Assembly: GCA_946563605.1 (NCBI GenBank)
Contig: CAMNVW010000047.1
Location: 1 to 8,957, forward strand
DNA from: an uncultured Clostridia bacterium
GTDB lineage: Bacteria > Bacillota > Clostridia > Oscillospirales > Ruminococcaceae
Length of the DNA: 8,957 nt
Direction: 5' to 3'
Shown here: piece by piece, positions 1-6,083 of the stretch
How the letters are laid out: the number at the start of each line of letters is the position of its first letter
How positions within the stretch are numbered: position 1 is the stretch's first letter
The notes under the pieces: model-generated
The model's input: the letters and a program-made list of their open reading frames with translations, nothing else
Databases searched by the model: none
Told to the model about the DNA's origin: nothing
Translations under genes and position numbers: made by a program

Positions 1-15
1 CCTCACCACAAAATA

Positions 16-48
16 AAAACCACTCTCCGCTTGGAGAGTGGTTTTTTT
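16..48 (+). terminator. Rho-independent terminator of an upstream gene
   Basis: A perfect 9-bp stem (CCACTCTCC at 20-28, GGAGAGTGG at 33-41) with a 4-nt loop is followed by seven T and preceded by four A, so it could work on both strands. It most likely ends a gene lying left of the window. Its right arm, GGAGAGTGG, occurs again at 145-153 in the neighbouring hairpin element. Confidence 0.85.
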
Positions 49-71
49 ATAAAATTGAGGGCTTCTCTTTC

Positions 72-113
72 CCCCGACGGGGCGCGTAGCCTCACCATAA
101 ATTTGTAGAGGCT
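72..113. repeat. Small hairpins in the left spacer
   Basis: Two further small inverted repeats lie between the terminator and the GAGAGTGGGC element. One is CCCC-GAC-GGGG at 72-82. The other pairs AGCCTC (88-93) with GAGGCT (108-113) across 14 nt. In addition CCTCACCATAAATT at 90-103 nearly repeats CCTCACCACAAAAT at 1-14 (12 of 14 identical). No open reading frame with a ribosome binding site lies here. The role is unknown. Confidence 0.4.
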
Positions 114-145
114 GGTGGAAATGCAACTAAAAAAACAAAACTAAG

Positions 146-234
146 GAGAGTGGGCGTTGCCCATTCTCAAGGTCGCACTAAGATAAAACTAATTTTCGCA
201 CAAAAGCAAAAGTGCGACATCACGCAACGCAAAG
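146..234 (+). repeat. Hairpin repeat element, left copy (with insertion)
   Basis: A 10-bp stem with one G-T pair (GAGAGTGGGC at 146-155, GCCCATTCTC at 159-168) and a GTT loop is followed by AAGG, a 47-nt stretch (173-219), and TCACGCAACGCAAAG (220-234). The same hairpin (one base different), a 4-nt linker and the same 15-nt flank (one base different) occur on the minus strand at 8843-8884, where nothing separates linker and flank. Both copies lie just upstream of a gene with the flank on the gene side, here 22 nt before the HAD gene's ribosome binding site. It is not a simple terminator because no T tract follows. It could be a miniature dispersed element or a conserved upstream regulatory hairpin. 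Confidence 0.6.
172..218. repeat. Inverted-repeat-bounded insert within left copy
   Basis: GTCGCACT (172-179) and AGTGCGAC (211-218) are perfect 8-bp inverted arms around a 31-nt interior. A third half-site, TCGCAC at 196-201, can also pair with the right arm, giving two mutually exclusive hairpins. The segment is absent at the corresponding point of the copy at 8843-8884, so it looks like an insertion. GGTCGCACT recurs exactly at 7463-7471 in the hairpin array. It is too short to encode a protein. Confidence 0.5.
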
Positions 235-268
235 CCAGTTTTTGCAAGAAATTGTAAGAGGAAGGATC

Positions 269-919
269 ATGTATATGAAAAAAGGAATCATCTTCGATTT
301 GGACGGAACGCTCTGGGACGCTACCGAGCAGATGCTGCCTGCATGGAATCGGGTACTGACCCATTTCAGCAGCCGAGAGCCGATGACCTTAGCGGAACTG
401 CGCAGCTATATGGGCAAAACCGTCGAGGAAATCGCTGCCGCTGCTCTGCCGGACCTTCCCGAAAAAGACAGGGTCGCCATCTTCAACCAGTGCAGCATCG
501 ACGAGCTGCCGTGGCTCAAAGACCATCCCGGCAAAATCTACCCCGATGTGCCGCAGGTTTTGGCGCAGCTTGCAAAGGATTATCCGCTGTACATCGTCAG
601 CAACTGTCAGGACGGCTATATCCAGACCTTTTTGCAGGTATCGGGGATGGAAAATCTGTTTGCCGATTTCACCTGTTCCGGCATGACAGGCTTTGGCAAA
701 GGCGACAACATTCGCCTGATTGTGGAAAAGCACCAGCTTGACAAAGCCGTTTATCTGGGCGATACCCAAGGCGATTACAACGCCTGTGCAAAGGCGAACG
801 TCCCGTTTATTCACGCCCGCTACGGCATGGGGACTGTCGAACAGCCGGTAAAATCCATCGCCGCGTTCCGCGAACTGCCCGAGATGGTGCAGTCCGTCTT
901 TTCTGACGAGCTTCATTAG
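269..919 (+). CDS. HAD-superfamily hydrolase, phosphoglycolate-phosphatase-like
   Basis: A 216-residue cytosolic phosphatase of the haloacid dehalogenase fold. All four family motifs are visible: DLDGTLWD (nucleophile D10 and general acid/base D12), the motif II serine in IVSNC (S111), the motif III lysine in GFGKGD (K144), and GDTQGD with Mg-binding acidic residues D165 and D169. Residues about 17-85 between motifs I and II form a small helical C1-type cap, as in the Gph/PGP and beta-phosphoglucomutase branches. The substrate cannot be read from sequence; a small phosphorylated metabolite is likely. ATG at 269 and ATG at 275 are both usable because the purine-rich site AGAGGAAGG (257-265) suits either. 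I chose 269. A longer in-frame GTG start at 212 lies inside a repeat and has no ribosome binding site. The gene is monocistronic and ends at a terminator shared with convergent hisS. Confidence 0.88.
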   Translation: MYMKKGIIFDLDGTLWDATEQMLPAWNRVLTHFSSREPMTLAELRSYMGKTVEEIAAAALPDLPEKDRVAIFNQCSIDELPWLKDHPGKIYPDVPQVLAQLAKDYPLYIVSNCQDGYIQTFLQVSGMENLFADFTCSGMTGFGKGDNIRLIVEKHQLDKAVYLGDTQGDYNACAKANVPFIHARYGMGTVEQPVKSIAAFRELPEMVQSVFSDELH

Positions 920-925
920 CCGCAC

Positions 926-962
926 AAAAAAAGGCTTCGAGATTTTTCTCGAAGCCTTTTTT
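926..962. terminator. Bidirectional terminator shared by HAD gene and hisS
   Basis: GGCTTCGAG (933-941) pairs perfectly with CTCGAAGCC (948-956) across a 6-nt loop. A tracts lie on the left and T tracts on the right, so a U-run follows the hairpin on either strand. It sits 7 nt after the HAD stop codon and 16 nt after the hisS stop codon on the minus strand. Confidence 0.93.
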
Positions 963-977
963 ATTATCGAAACGATT

Positions 978-2219
978 TTATCTTTCCTCAAACCATTTTG
1001 GCTCGTCGCTTTCGCCCAAAACGAGAAACGCGTCAAAGCCCTGCTCCTGCAGTTTATTGAGGAATTTGCCCATCTTCTTCGGACGGAGGAATACGCTTGC
1101 CTCCATCCCCTGTTCGCGCAGTTCATCGGTCTTGCGAACCGCCTGCGCGCCCTGTGCTTCATCGCAGAGGACGGCAACACGTTTGCGGCGTCCCGGGATA
1201 GCAAAACCCTGCTCCTCCAAGATTTGGAAGATGCGCTCAAATCCAATGGAAAAGCCGACTGCCGGAACATTTTCACCGGTAAATTTGCCGACCAGACCGT
1301 CGTAACGTCCGCCGCCGCCGATGGCTCCGCGGAATTTGTTGGACTGAATCTCAAATACGGTGCCGGTATAATAGCCCTGACCGCGAATCAGCAGCATATC
1401 GAACACAACGTCGTACTGTCCGTTTGCAAGCTCGTTTGCATCGGCAATAATCTTACGAAGCTGTGCCGCAATTTCTGCTTCCCCACACATTGCTTCCGCC
1501 TGTTCCAGCGTGCACCCGCCGTCCAGCAGCTCTTTGATTTTTGCACAGACTTCCTCAGCGATATTTTTGCCTGCAAGCTCCTCCAAAACGCCGTCGGTAC
1601 CGATTTTATCCCATTTGTCCAGCGTGATGCAGACAGAATCCATCTGCTCGTCCGCAATGCCGACCTGACGCAGAACGCCTTTGAGCACGCGGCGGTCATT
1701 GATCTTGATGGTGAAGGAACCGATGTCCAGCTTCAGCAGCGCCGCCGCGGTGGTGTGGATAAGTTCCAGCTCGCACAGCGGCGATTCGCTGCCGAGGATG
1801 TCGATATCGCACTGTACAAATTCTCTCATGCGTCCTTTCTGCGGACGCTCGGCGCGGTAGGACTTGTCGATTTGAATACATTTAAACGGCAGCGACAGCT
1901 TTGCGCGGTTTGCCGCATAAAAACGGCTGAGCGGCAAGGTCAGGTCATAGCGCAGACCGAGGTCGGCAAGATTCTGGTAATCCTGCTTTTCCAAAGCGGC
2001 ATCCAGCTTGTCGCCGCGCTTTAAAATCTTGAACATCAAATTCAGGTTGTCGCCGCCCTCGCTTTTTTCAAGATTCTCCATATCTTCGATAGCAGGCGTT
2101 AAGATGCGCTCAAAACCTGCCGCACGATAGGTTTCCAAAATAATATTTTGCAGGTAATCCCGCAACAGTGTCTGTGACGGCAGATAATCAGCCGTTCCTT
2201 TGACCGGATTGATTTTCAT
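978..2219 (-). CDS. hisS: Histidine--tRNA ligase (HisRS)
   Basis: A cytosolic class II aminoacyl-tRNA synthetase that joins histidine to tRNA-His using ATP. In order: motif 1 region near residues 36-46; LRYDLTLP at 89-96; motif 2 with SYRAERPQKGRMREF at 120-134, including the ATP-contacting arginines; the histidine-binding motif RGQGYYTGTVFE at 279-290 (canonical RGLDYYTG); GGGGRYDGL at 301-309; and motif 3 GFSIGFER at 322-329. The LRYDLT and REFVQCDIDI features place it with the eukaryote-like group also known in bacteria, not with the E. coli LRPEGT type. The anticodon-binding domain starts near residue 346 and ends at 413. It seems about 20-30 residues short of most family members, whose last strand is missing. 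The start is an ATG with AAGGAGGAA 8 nt upstream (2228-2236). It is monocistronic, with a leader of about 50 nt and no T-box sequence seen. Confidence 0.96.
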   Translation of the reverse strand: MKINPVKGTADYLPSQTLLRDYLQNIILETYRAAGFERILTPAIEDMENLEKSEGGDNLNLMFKILKRGDKLDAALEKQDYQNLADLGLRYDLTLPLSRFYAANRAKLSLPFKCIQIDKSYRAERPQKGRMREFVQCDIDILGSESPLCELELIHTTAAALLKLDIGSFTIKINDRRVLKGVLRQVGIADEQMDSVCITLDKWDKIGTDGVLEELAGKNIAEEVCAKIKELLDGGCTLEQAEAMCGEAEIAAQLRKIIADANELANGQYDVVFDMLLIRGQGYYTGTVFEIQSNKFRGAIGGGGRYDGLVGKFTGENVPAVGFSIGFERIFQILEEQGFAIPGRRKRVAVLCDEAQGAQAVRKTDELREQGMEASVFLRPKKMGKFLNKLQEQGFDAFLVLGESDEPKWFEER

Positions 2220-2276
2220 AAAAACAGTTCCTCCTTCAATTTCCGATTCACGCTCAAAATAATCCTCAATATTGCT

Positions 2277-2305
2277 ATCATACTATATGGACAATCGTTT
2301 GTCCA
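2277..2305 (-). promoter_or_regulatory. Sigma-A-type promoter of hisS with overlapping inverted repeat
   Basis: Read on the minus strand, the -35 box is TGGACA (2300-2305) and the -10 box TATGAT (2277-2282), each 5 of 6 to consensus, with a 17-bp spacer. Transcription should start near 2270, about 50 nt before the hisS ATG. A perfect inverted repeat, GGACAA-N4-TTGTCC (2289-2304), covers most of the -35 box and half the spacer, a position typical of a repressor operator. No regulator gene lies next to it. Confidence 0.75.
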
Positions 2306-2488
2306 GCGCAAAATCTGTTCATTTTTGCTTTACGGCTCCATTTATCTGCATGATCTAACGTTCTCTAATTCTCCTGTTGTGATTCTTACTTGATCAAACA
2401 TCCCAAGGACGACATTTTCCTCCAAAACCCTGTCTTGTGTGAAGAAAATTGTCAGTTATTCCCGTTTTTATTCTCAAGAGACTATACA
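2306..2488. other. Spacer between divergent promoters, no gene seen
   Basis: This AT-rich stretch lies between the hisS promoter and the glycosyltransferase promoter. I see no open reading frame longer than about ten codons with a usable start, no RNA gene and no terminator hairpin. A minus-strand GGAGG followed by an ATG near 2415-2423 opens only a nine-codon frame with too short a spacing, and I do not call it. Confidence 0.6.
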
Positions 2489-2514
2489 GACAAAATTTTT
2501 GATTGCATTTTGTC
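2489..2514. promoter_or_regulatory. Inverted repeat overlapping -35 box, putative operator
   Basis: GACAAAAT (2489-2496) and ATTTTGTC (2507-2514) are perfect 8-bp arms with a 10-nt spacer, about two helical turns end to end. The right arm overlaps the -35 box TTGTCA of the glycosyltransferase promoter. The geometry suits a dimeric DNA-binding regulator. Each half-site shares a GACAA core with the GGACAA repeat at the hisS promoter. Confidence 0.5.
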
Positions 2515-2538
2515 AAAAATTGCCCTATACTTTATATA
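2510..2538 (+). promoter_or_regulatory. Promoter of the glycosyltransferase gene
   Basis: TTGTCA (2510-2515) and TATATA (2533-2538) are separated by 17 bp, each 5 of 6 to consensus. Transcription should start near 2545, giving a leader of about 25 nt. A second -10-like sequence, TATACT at 2526-2531, has no well-spaced -35 box. Confidence 0.72.
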
Positions 2539-2558
2539 GCAAAAGTCTTTTTCATATT

Positions 2559-2563
2559 GGAGG
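2559..2563 (+). promoter_or_regulatory. Ribosome binding site that decides the glycosyltransferase start
   Basis: GGAGG at 2559-2563 is 6 nt from ATG 2570. The upstream in-frame ATG at 2564 directly abuts it and cannot be served by it, so 2570 is the start. Confidence 0.8.
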
Positions 2564-2569
2564 ATGATT

Positions 2570-3787
2570 ATGCGTATCGCTATTTTCACAGAAACCTACC
2601 TGCCGCAGATCAACGGCGTCGTTACACATATTAAAATTTTAAAGGAAGGGCTGGAAGCGCTCGGTCACACTGTGCTGATCGTTACCGCCGACTCCAAAAC
2701 CCGCAAACATTACATCAAAGACGATGTGCTGCATTGTCCTGCGCACAACCTCAAACGCATCTACGGTTTAGACCTTGCTTCTCCCGTCAGCCGTGCCCGT
2801 CTGCACTATGTGCGTGAATTTGCACCCGACATCATCCATGTCCACAACGAATTCAGCATCGGACTCAGCGGCATGGCAATTGCAAAGATTCTGCACGTTC
2901 CGGTAGTCTACACCTTACATACCATGTACGATGATTACATCTACTACATCGCGCCAAAGCCGCTTGTTCCCCTCACCACAAAGCTCTCTCACCGCTACGT
3001 TAGGCTGTTCCCCAAATATGCGAACGTTGTCACCGGCCCGTCCAAAAAGTGTCAGGAGTACACCAACGAGATCGGCAGCGACAAAAAGGTGGAGGTCATC
3101 CCAAACCCTGTTGAGCTCGATTCCTTCGCACCGACAACCTCCACACCGCAGCAGCGCGCGCAGATCCGCGAACAGTTCCAGATTCCGCAGGATGCGACCG
3201 TCGCCTGCTTTGTCGGACGTCTGGGACAGGAAAAAAGCGTCGATGTCCTGCTTCGTTTTTGGGCGCAGGAAATCACACAAGAGGACAACCTGTATCTGCT
3301 GATTGTCGGGGACGGACCCGAAAAAACGCATCTGGAGGAAATTGCAGAGCAGCTGCACATCACCGACACCGTCCGCTTTGCCGGAAAAGTGATGCACCCC
3401 GATATGCCGCCGTACATCCACGCCTGTGATATTTATGTCACAGCATCCCTTTCGGACACAAACTCCATCTCCATGCTGGAGGGGATGGCTGGCGGTCTGC
3501 CGGTTTTGCAGCTGTATGACCAGCTCAACGCCGATCAGGTGCGCGACGGCGTCAACGGCTATATGTTCCGCGACGCAAAGGAAATGGGACAGCTGCTGCA
3601 CAGGATTCGCGACATGGAACCGGAGGAACTGCAAAAACTCAAAAATTCGGTTATGCAGTCGGTCAAAAATTCCGGCGCACAAAACCTCGCAAACTATATC
3701 CAGACCATTTACTACACCATTTATAAGGAAAATCCTTCAAAAGATACCAAGCGAAAACTGGCGCTGCCTGGTCTGCACAAAAAATAA
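2570..3787 (+). CDS. GT4-family glycosyltransferase, probable diacylglycerol glucosyltransferase type
   Basis: A 405-residue GT-B retaining glycosyltransferase. The N-terminal acceptor domain opens with MRIAIFTETYLPQINGVV, whose INGVV loop is typical of lipid-directed GT4 enzymes. HVHNEFSIG (91-98 region) matches the HTHTEFSIG-like signature of monoglucosyl-diacylglycerol synthases. The C-terminal donor domain has VGRLGQEKS (R217 and K222, expected to bind the nucleotide diphosphate), IVGDGPE (245-251) and SMLEGMAGGLP (301-311). The usual E-x7-E pair is D296-x7-E304 here. No transmembrane segment is evident; such enzymes bind the inner membrane face through basic or amphipathic regions, and the tail (KRKLALPGLHKK) is basic. 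The predicted role is glucosyl transfer from a UDP- or similar sugar to diacylglycerol in glycolipid or lipoteichoic-acid-anchor synthesis. The family is clear; the acceptor is inferred. It is monocistronic between its own promoter and terminator. Confidence 0.88.
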   Translation: MRIAIFTETYLPQINGVVTHIKILKEGLEALGHTVLIVTADSKTRKHYIKDDVLHCPAHNLKRIYGLDLASPVSRARLHYVREFAPDIIHVHNEFSIGLSGMAIAKILHVPVVYTLHTMYDDYIYYIAPKPLVPLTTKLSHRYVRLFPKYANVVTGPSKKCQEYTNEIGSDKKVEVIPNPVELDSFAPTTSTPQQRAQIREQFQIPQDATVACFVGRLGQEKSVDVLLRFWAQEITQEDNLYLLIVGDGPEKTHLEEIAEQLHITDTVRFAGKVMHPDMPPYIHACDIYVTASLSDTNSISMLEGMAGGLPVLQLYDQLNADQVRDGVNGYMFRDAKEMGQLLHRIRDMEPEELQKLKNSVMQSVKNSGAQNLANYIQTIYYTIYKENPSKDTKRKLALPGLHKK

Positions 3788-3799
3788 TCCTGTTGATAT

Positions 3800-3830
3800 A
3801 ACCGCTGTGTTTTTGCACAGCGGTTTTCTT
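3800..3830 (+). terminator. Rho-independent terminator after the glycosyltransferase
   Basis: AACCGCTGTG (3800-3809) pairs with CACAGCGGTT (3816-3825) across a 6-nt loop, followed by a T-rich tract. It lies 12 nt after the stop codon. Confidence 0.9.
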
Positions 3831-3871
3831 CTGCCGTTTTCCTCCTTTGACAGATTTTCCCTTTTGTCGGT

Positions 3872-3900
3872 TTGCGTTTTCATTTTTTTTATGGTAAACT
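3872..3900 (+). promoter_or_regulatory. Probable extended -10 promoter of the MoxR operon
   Basis: TAAACT (3895-3900) carries the extended -10 element TG one base upstream (TGGTAAACT). Seventeen bases further up is only a weak -35, TTGCGT (3872-3877). A consensus TTGACA at 3847-3852 and TTGTCG at 3864-3869 are nearby but badly spaced. The position is sensible: after the previous terminator and about 57 nt before the start codon. Confidence 0.45.
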
Positions 3901-3941
3901 ATTTTTAGTTTTCCCTTATTTTCAAAACTTCACAGATTCAG

Positions 3942-3949
3942 AAAGGTGG
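3942..3949 (+). promoter_or_regulatory. Ribosome binding site supporting a TTG start
   Basis: AAAGGTGG, one base from AAAGGAGG, ends 7 nt before TTG 3957. No in-frame ATG appears until after the Walker A motif, so the TTG is the start. Confidence 0.75.
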
Positions 3950-3956
3950 TTTTTCC

Positions 3957-4907
3957 TTGGACGTTTCGTTGTTTACCAGCTGCAAAGAACGTGTTCTTAA
4001 AAATTGCAGCAAAGTCATCGTCGGAAAAGATGACACAATCAATCTTGTTTTCACCTGTTTTCTCTGTTCGAGTCATGTCCTTCTGGAGGACGTCCCAGGC
4101 ACCGGCAAGACCATGCTGCTGCGCGCGTTTTCCAAAACCATCGGCGGCAAATTCAAACGTATTCAGTTTACGCCCGACCTGCTCCCTTCCGATTTGACCG
4201 GCATCAACTTCTACAACCAAAAGACCGGCGAATTCCAGTTCCGCGAAGGTCCGCTGTTTTCCAATATCATCCTCGCAGACGAAATCAACCGCGCTACTCC
4301 GCGCACGCAGTCAAGCTTGCTCGAAGCCATGGAAGAACATCAGATTTCGGTTGACGGCGTAACCACGCCGATGGAAGAGCCGTTCATGGTCATGGCGACC
4401 CAGAACCCATTGGAATCCTACGGAACCTTTCCTCTGCCGGAAGCGCAGATCGACCGATTCTTTATGAAATTAAAGCTCGGCTATATGACCCGCGAGCAGG
4501 AGCTTTCGGTCATCAGCCGTCCTTCCACCTCGCAGATCGTGGAAACCTTGGAGTGCGTTATTTCCCTTGATGAAATCAAACAGCTCAAAGAGATGATTCC
4601 GCAAATCACCGTTTCCGACGACGTTGCCGGATATATCATGGACATTGTGGAGCACACCCGAAGCGAAGGAATGTTTACCCTCGGCGTTTCCACGCGCGGC
4701 GCCATCGCGCTGTACAAAGCCGCTCAGGTCACCGCCGCATTGAACGGCAGGGATTATGTTCTGCCGGAGGACGTCCGCTATGTTGCGCCGCACGTTTTAT
4801 GTCACCGAATCGCTGCCGGCTCAACCATCCGCTCGGGCGATGTGGAAAACTATCTCAACCATCTGCTGACCCAGATTCCTGCTCCTTTGGAACAAATTCA
4901 GGCTTAA
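3957..4907 (+). CDS. MoxR-family AAA+ ATPase
   Basis: A 316-residue cytosolic AAA+ ATPase of the MoxR branch (the usual length). Visible parts are Walker A DVPGTGKT (45-52), Walker B ILADEINRA (105-113) with catalytic D108 and E109, sensor 1 in MATQNP (N150), the arginine-finger region QIDRF (R167), and the lid with STRGAIALYKAAQ (246-258, sensor 2 arginine R247). MoxR proteins form hexamers that remodel or mature partners, usually von Willebrand A domain or DUF58 proteins encoded next door, which fits this locus. It is the first gene of a three-gene operon, 15 nt ahead of the DUF58 gene. It starts with TTG, which should lower its translation. The molecular client is unknown; the family is certain. 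Confidence 0.94.
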   Translation: MDVSLFTSCKERVLKNCSKVIVGKDDTINLVFTCFLCSSHVLLEDVPGTGKTMLLRAFSKTIGGKFKRIQFTPDLLPSDLTGINFYNQKTGEFQFREGPLFSNIILADEINRATPRTQSSLLEAMEEHQISVDGVTTPMEEPFMVMATQNPLESYGTFPLPEAQIDRFFMKLKLGYMTREQELSVISRPSTSQIVETLECVISLDEIKQLKEMIPQITVSDDVAGYIMDIVEHTRSEGMFTLGVSTRGAIALYKAAQVTAALNGRDYVLPEDVRYVAPHVLCHRIAAGSTIRSGDVENYLNHLLTQIPAPLEQIQA

Positions 4908-4908
4908 A

Positions 4909-4917
4909 AAGGAGAGG
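4909..4917 (+). promoter_or_regulatory. Ribosome binding site supporting a second TTG start
   Basis: AAGGAGAGG overlaps the end of the moxR stop region. GGAG (4911-4914) is 8 nt from TTG 4923, the only initiator codon that keeps the N-terminal hydrophobic segment at its proper place. Confidence 0.75.
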
Positions 4918-4922
4918 ATCAC

Positions 4923-6083
4923 TTGACGACACTGCTGGTCATCTTTATCATCGCCATGTTTTTGGCTGAGCGATACTACCTGCGGCACGGTCTTCAGCAC
5001 ATTTATTACGACACCGAAGTTTCGCAGTCGCTTCTTGAGCCAAATGAGAAGTTTGTGATTCGCTCTACCGTCGAAAATCACAAAGCATTGTTCGTTCCTT
5101 ATGTCAGCATGACGGAAACGCTTCCCCTTGGGATTCAAATTCCAGGCGAACAGGAAAACGTTTCCGATGACGCGCCCTCCAACGTCTATATCGCAAACGT
5201 CACGCCGTATTCCGAGCAAACGACCGGAAGCCATCTGCGTTCCAGCTTTTATCTGATGCCGTATCAGAAATTCAGCCGCGAAGTGACCGCATTTCTGCCG
5301 AACCGCGGACGTTTTCTGCTGCGCGGCTGCTCTATGTCCGGCGGCGACCTTTTAGGCTTAGCTGATTCCTTCCAGCAATTTCCTCTTACCAAAGAAATCG
5401 TCGTCATGCCGAACCGTCTGGATTGTCCGGCGCTGGACACGCTGCTCGGCGATTTTCTGGGGGATATTTCGGTCAACCGTTTTATCTTTGAGGACCCGAT
5501 GCTGACCATCGGGTTTTCCGAATACTCCGGCAGAGAGCCGCAGCGCGACATCAGCTGGAATCAAAGTGCGCGCATGGGCAGGATGATGGTCAAAAATTAC
5601 GACCACACCGTCGATACCTCGTTGAGCATCCTGCTCAACGTCCAGTCCGTGGCAAATCATTACGAGGACGAAGCCGCCATCGAGACCTGCATCTCTATGA
5701 CGCGCTCCATTTGCGAAACACTGGAAGAAAAGCGCATCAAATATGGCTTTTACACCAACGCTGTCCTTGCAGGCTCGCTGTCCTCCTCCTTTTCCAGCAT
5801 CGAACAGGGCTTGGGCAGCAGGCATTTTTACTCGGTGATGGAGGCGTTGGGACGCGCCGCGCCGATCGGTTCCGCCGGATTTGACCGCACGCTTCTGCGC
5901 GCTTGCCGCACCAGCGAACAGGGGCGGTATCACATCATCATCACGCCGGAGATTCATTCCGCATGGGAAGAACCGCTTCACCTGCTGCAGAAGCTTTCCA
6001 CCGGACACGTGATTCTCCTGACGCCTTCCTCAGTAAAAAACAACCAGCCGCAAGACAGCGCAAAGGAGGATGAAATCGCATGA
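4923..6083 (+). CDS. DUF58-domain protein
   Basis: A 386-residue protein, probably anchored at the inner membrane face by one N-terminal hydrophobic segment (residues 3-15, LLVIFIIAMFLAE); many relatives have two. The family signature is at 197-224: GFSEYSGREPQRDISWNQSAR followed by MVKNYDHTVD, corresponding to the canonical REYxxGDxxRxIxWxxSAR. The conserved GD is GRE here. Downstream is a von Willebrand A-like fold beginning TSLSILLNVQS (232-242). In relatives this strand often carries a DxSxS metal site, but here the first aspartate is replaced, so metal binding is doubtful. DUF58 proteins are the usual partners of MoxR ATPases; the biochemical role is not established. It starts with TTG behind a good ribosome binding site and overlaps the next gene by ATGA, indicating translational coupling. 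Confidence 0.9.
   Translation: MTTLLVIFIIAMFLAERYYLRHGLQHIYYDTEVSQSLLEPNEKFVIRSTVENHKALFVPYVSMTETLPLGIQIPGEQENVSDDAPSNVYIANVTPYSEQTTGSHLRSSFYLMPYQKFSREVTAFLPNRGRFLLRGCSMSGGDLLGLADSFQQFPLTKEIVVMPNRLDCPALDTLLGDFLGDISVNRFIFEDPMLTIGFSEYSGREPQRDISWNQSARMGRMMVKNYDHTVDTSLSILLNVQSVANHYEDEAAIETCISMTRSICETLEEKRIKYGFYTNAVLAGSLSSSFSSIEQGLGSRHFYSVMEALGRAAPIGSAGFDRTLLRACRTSEQGRYHIIITPEIHSAWEEPLHLLQKLSTGHVILLTPSSVKNNQPQDSAKEDEIA

Noticed and set aside
157..184. Promoter for the HAD gene (TTGCCC with TAAGAT)
   Set aside because: Both boxes match poorly and the -35 lies in the repeat hairpin. No convincing promoter was found for this gene in the window.
212..268. In-frame GTG upstream extension of the HAD gene
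   Set aside because: It begins inside the repeat element, has no ribosome binding site, and the extra residues do not resemble a HAD N-terminus. A good site precedes the ATG at 269.
389..1354. Minus-strand open frame spanning the HAD gene and the hisS 3' end
   Set aside because: It runs through the terminator and opposite two clear genes. Its C-terminal part does not continue the HisRS anticodon domain, so it is not evidence of a frameshift.
1224..2024. Long plus-strand open frame opposite hisS (266 codons)
   Set aside because: It is antisense to an unmistakable HisRS, with low-complexity composition and no ribosome binding site.
2220..2270. T-box leader for hisS
   Set aside because: The mapped leader is only about 50 nt and contains neither a T-box sequence (AGGGTGG-type) nor a terminator/antiterminator pair.
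2397..2423. Nine-codon minus-strand frame after GGAGG, possible leader peptide
   Set aside because: It lies upstream of the hisS promoter, has only 3 nt between GGAGG and ATG, and contains no histidine codons.
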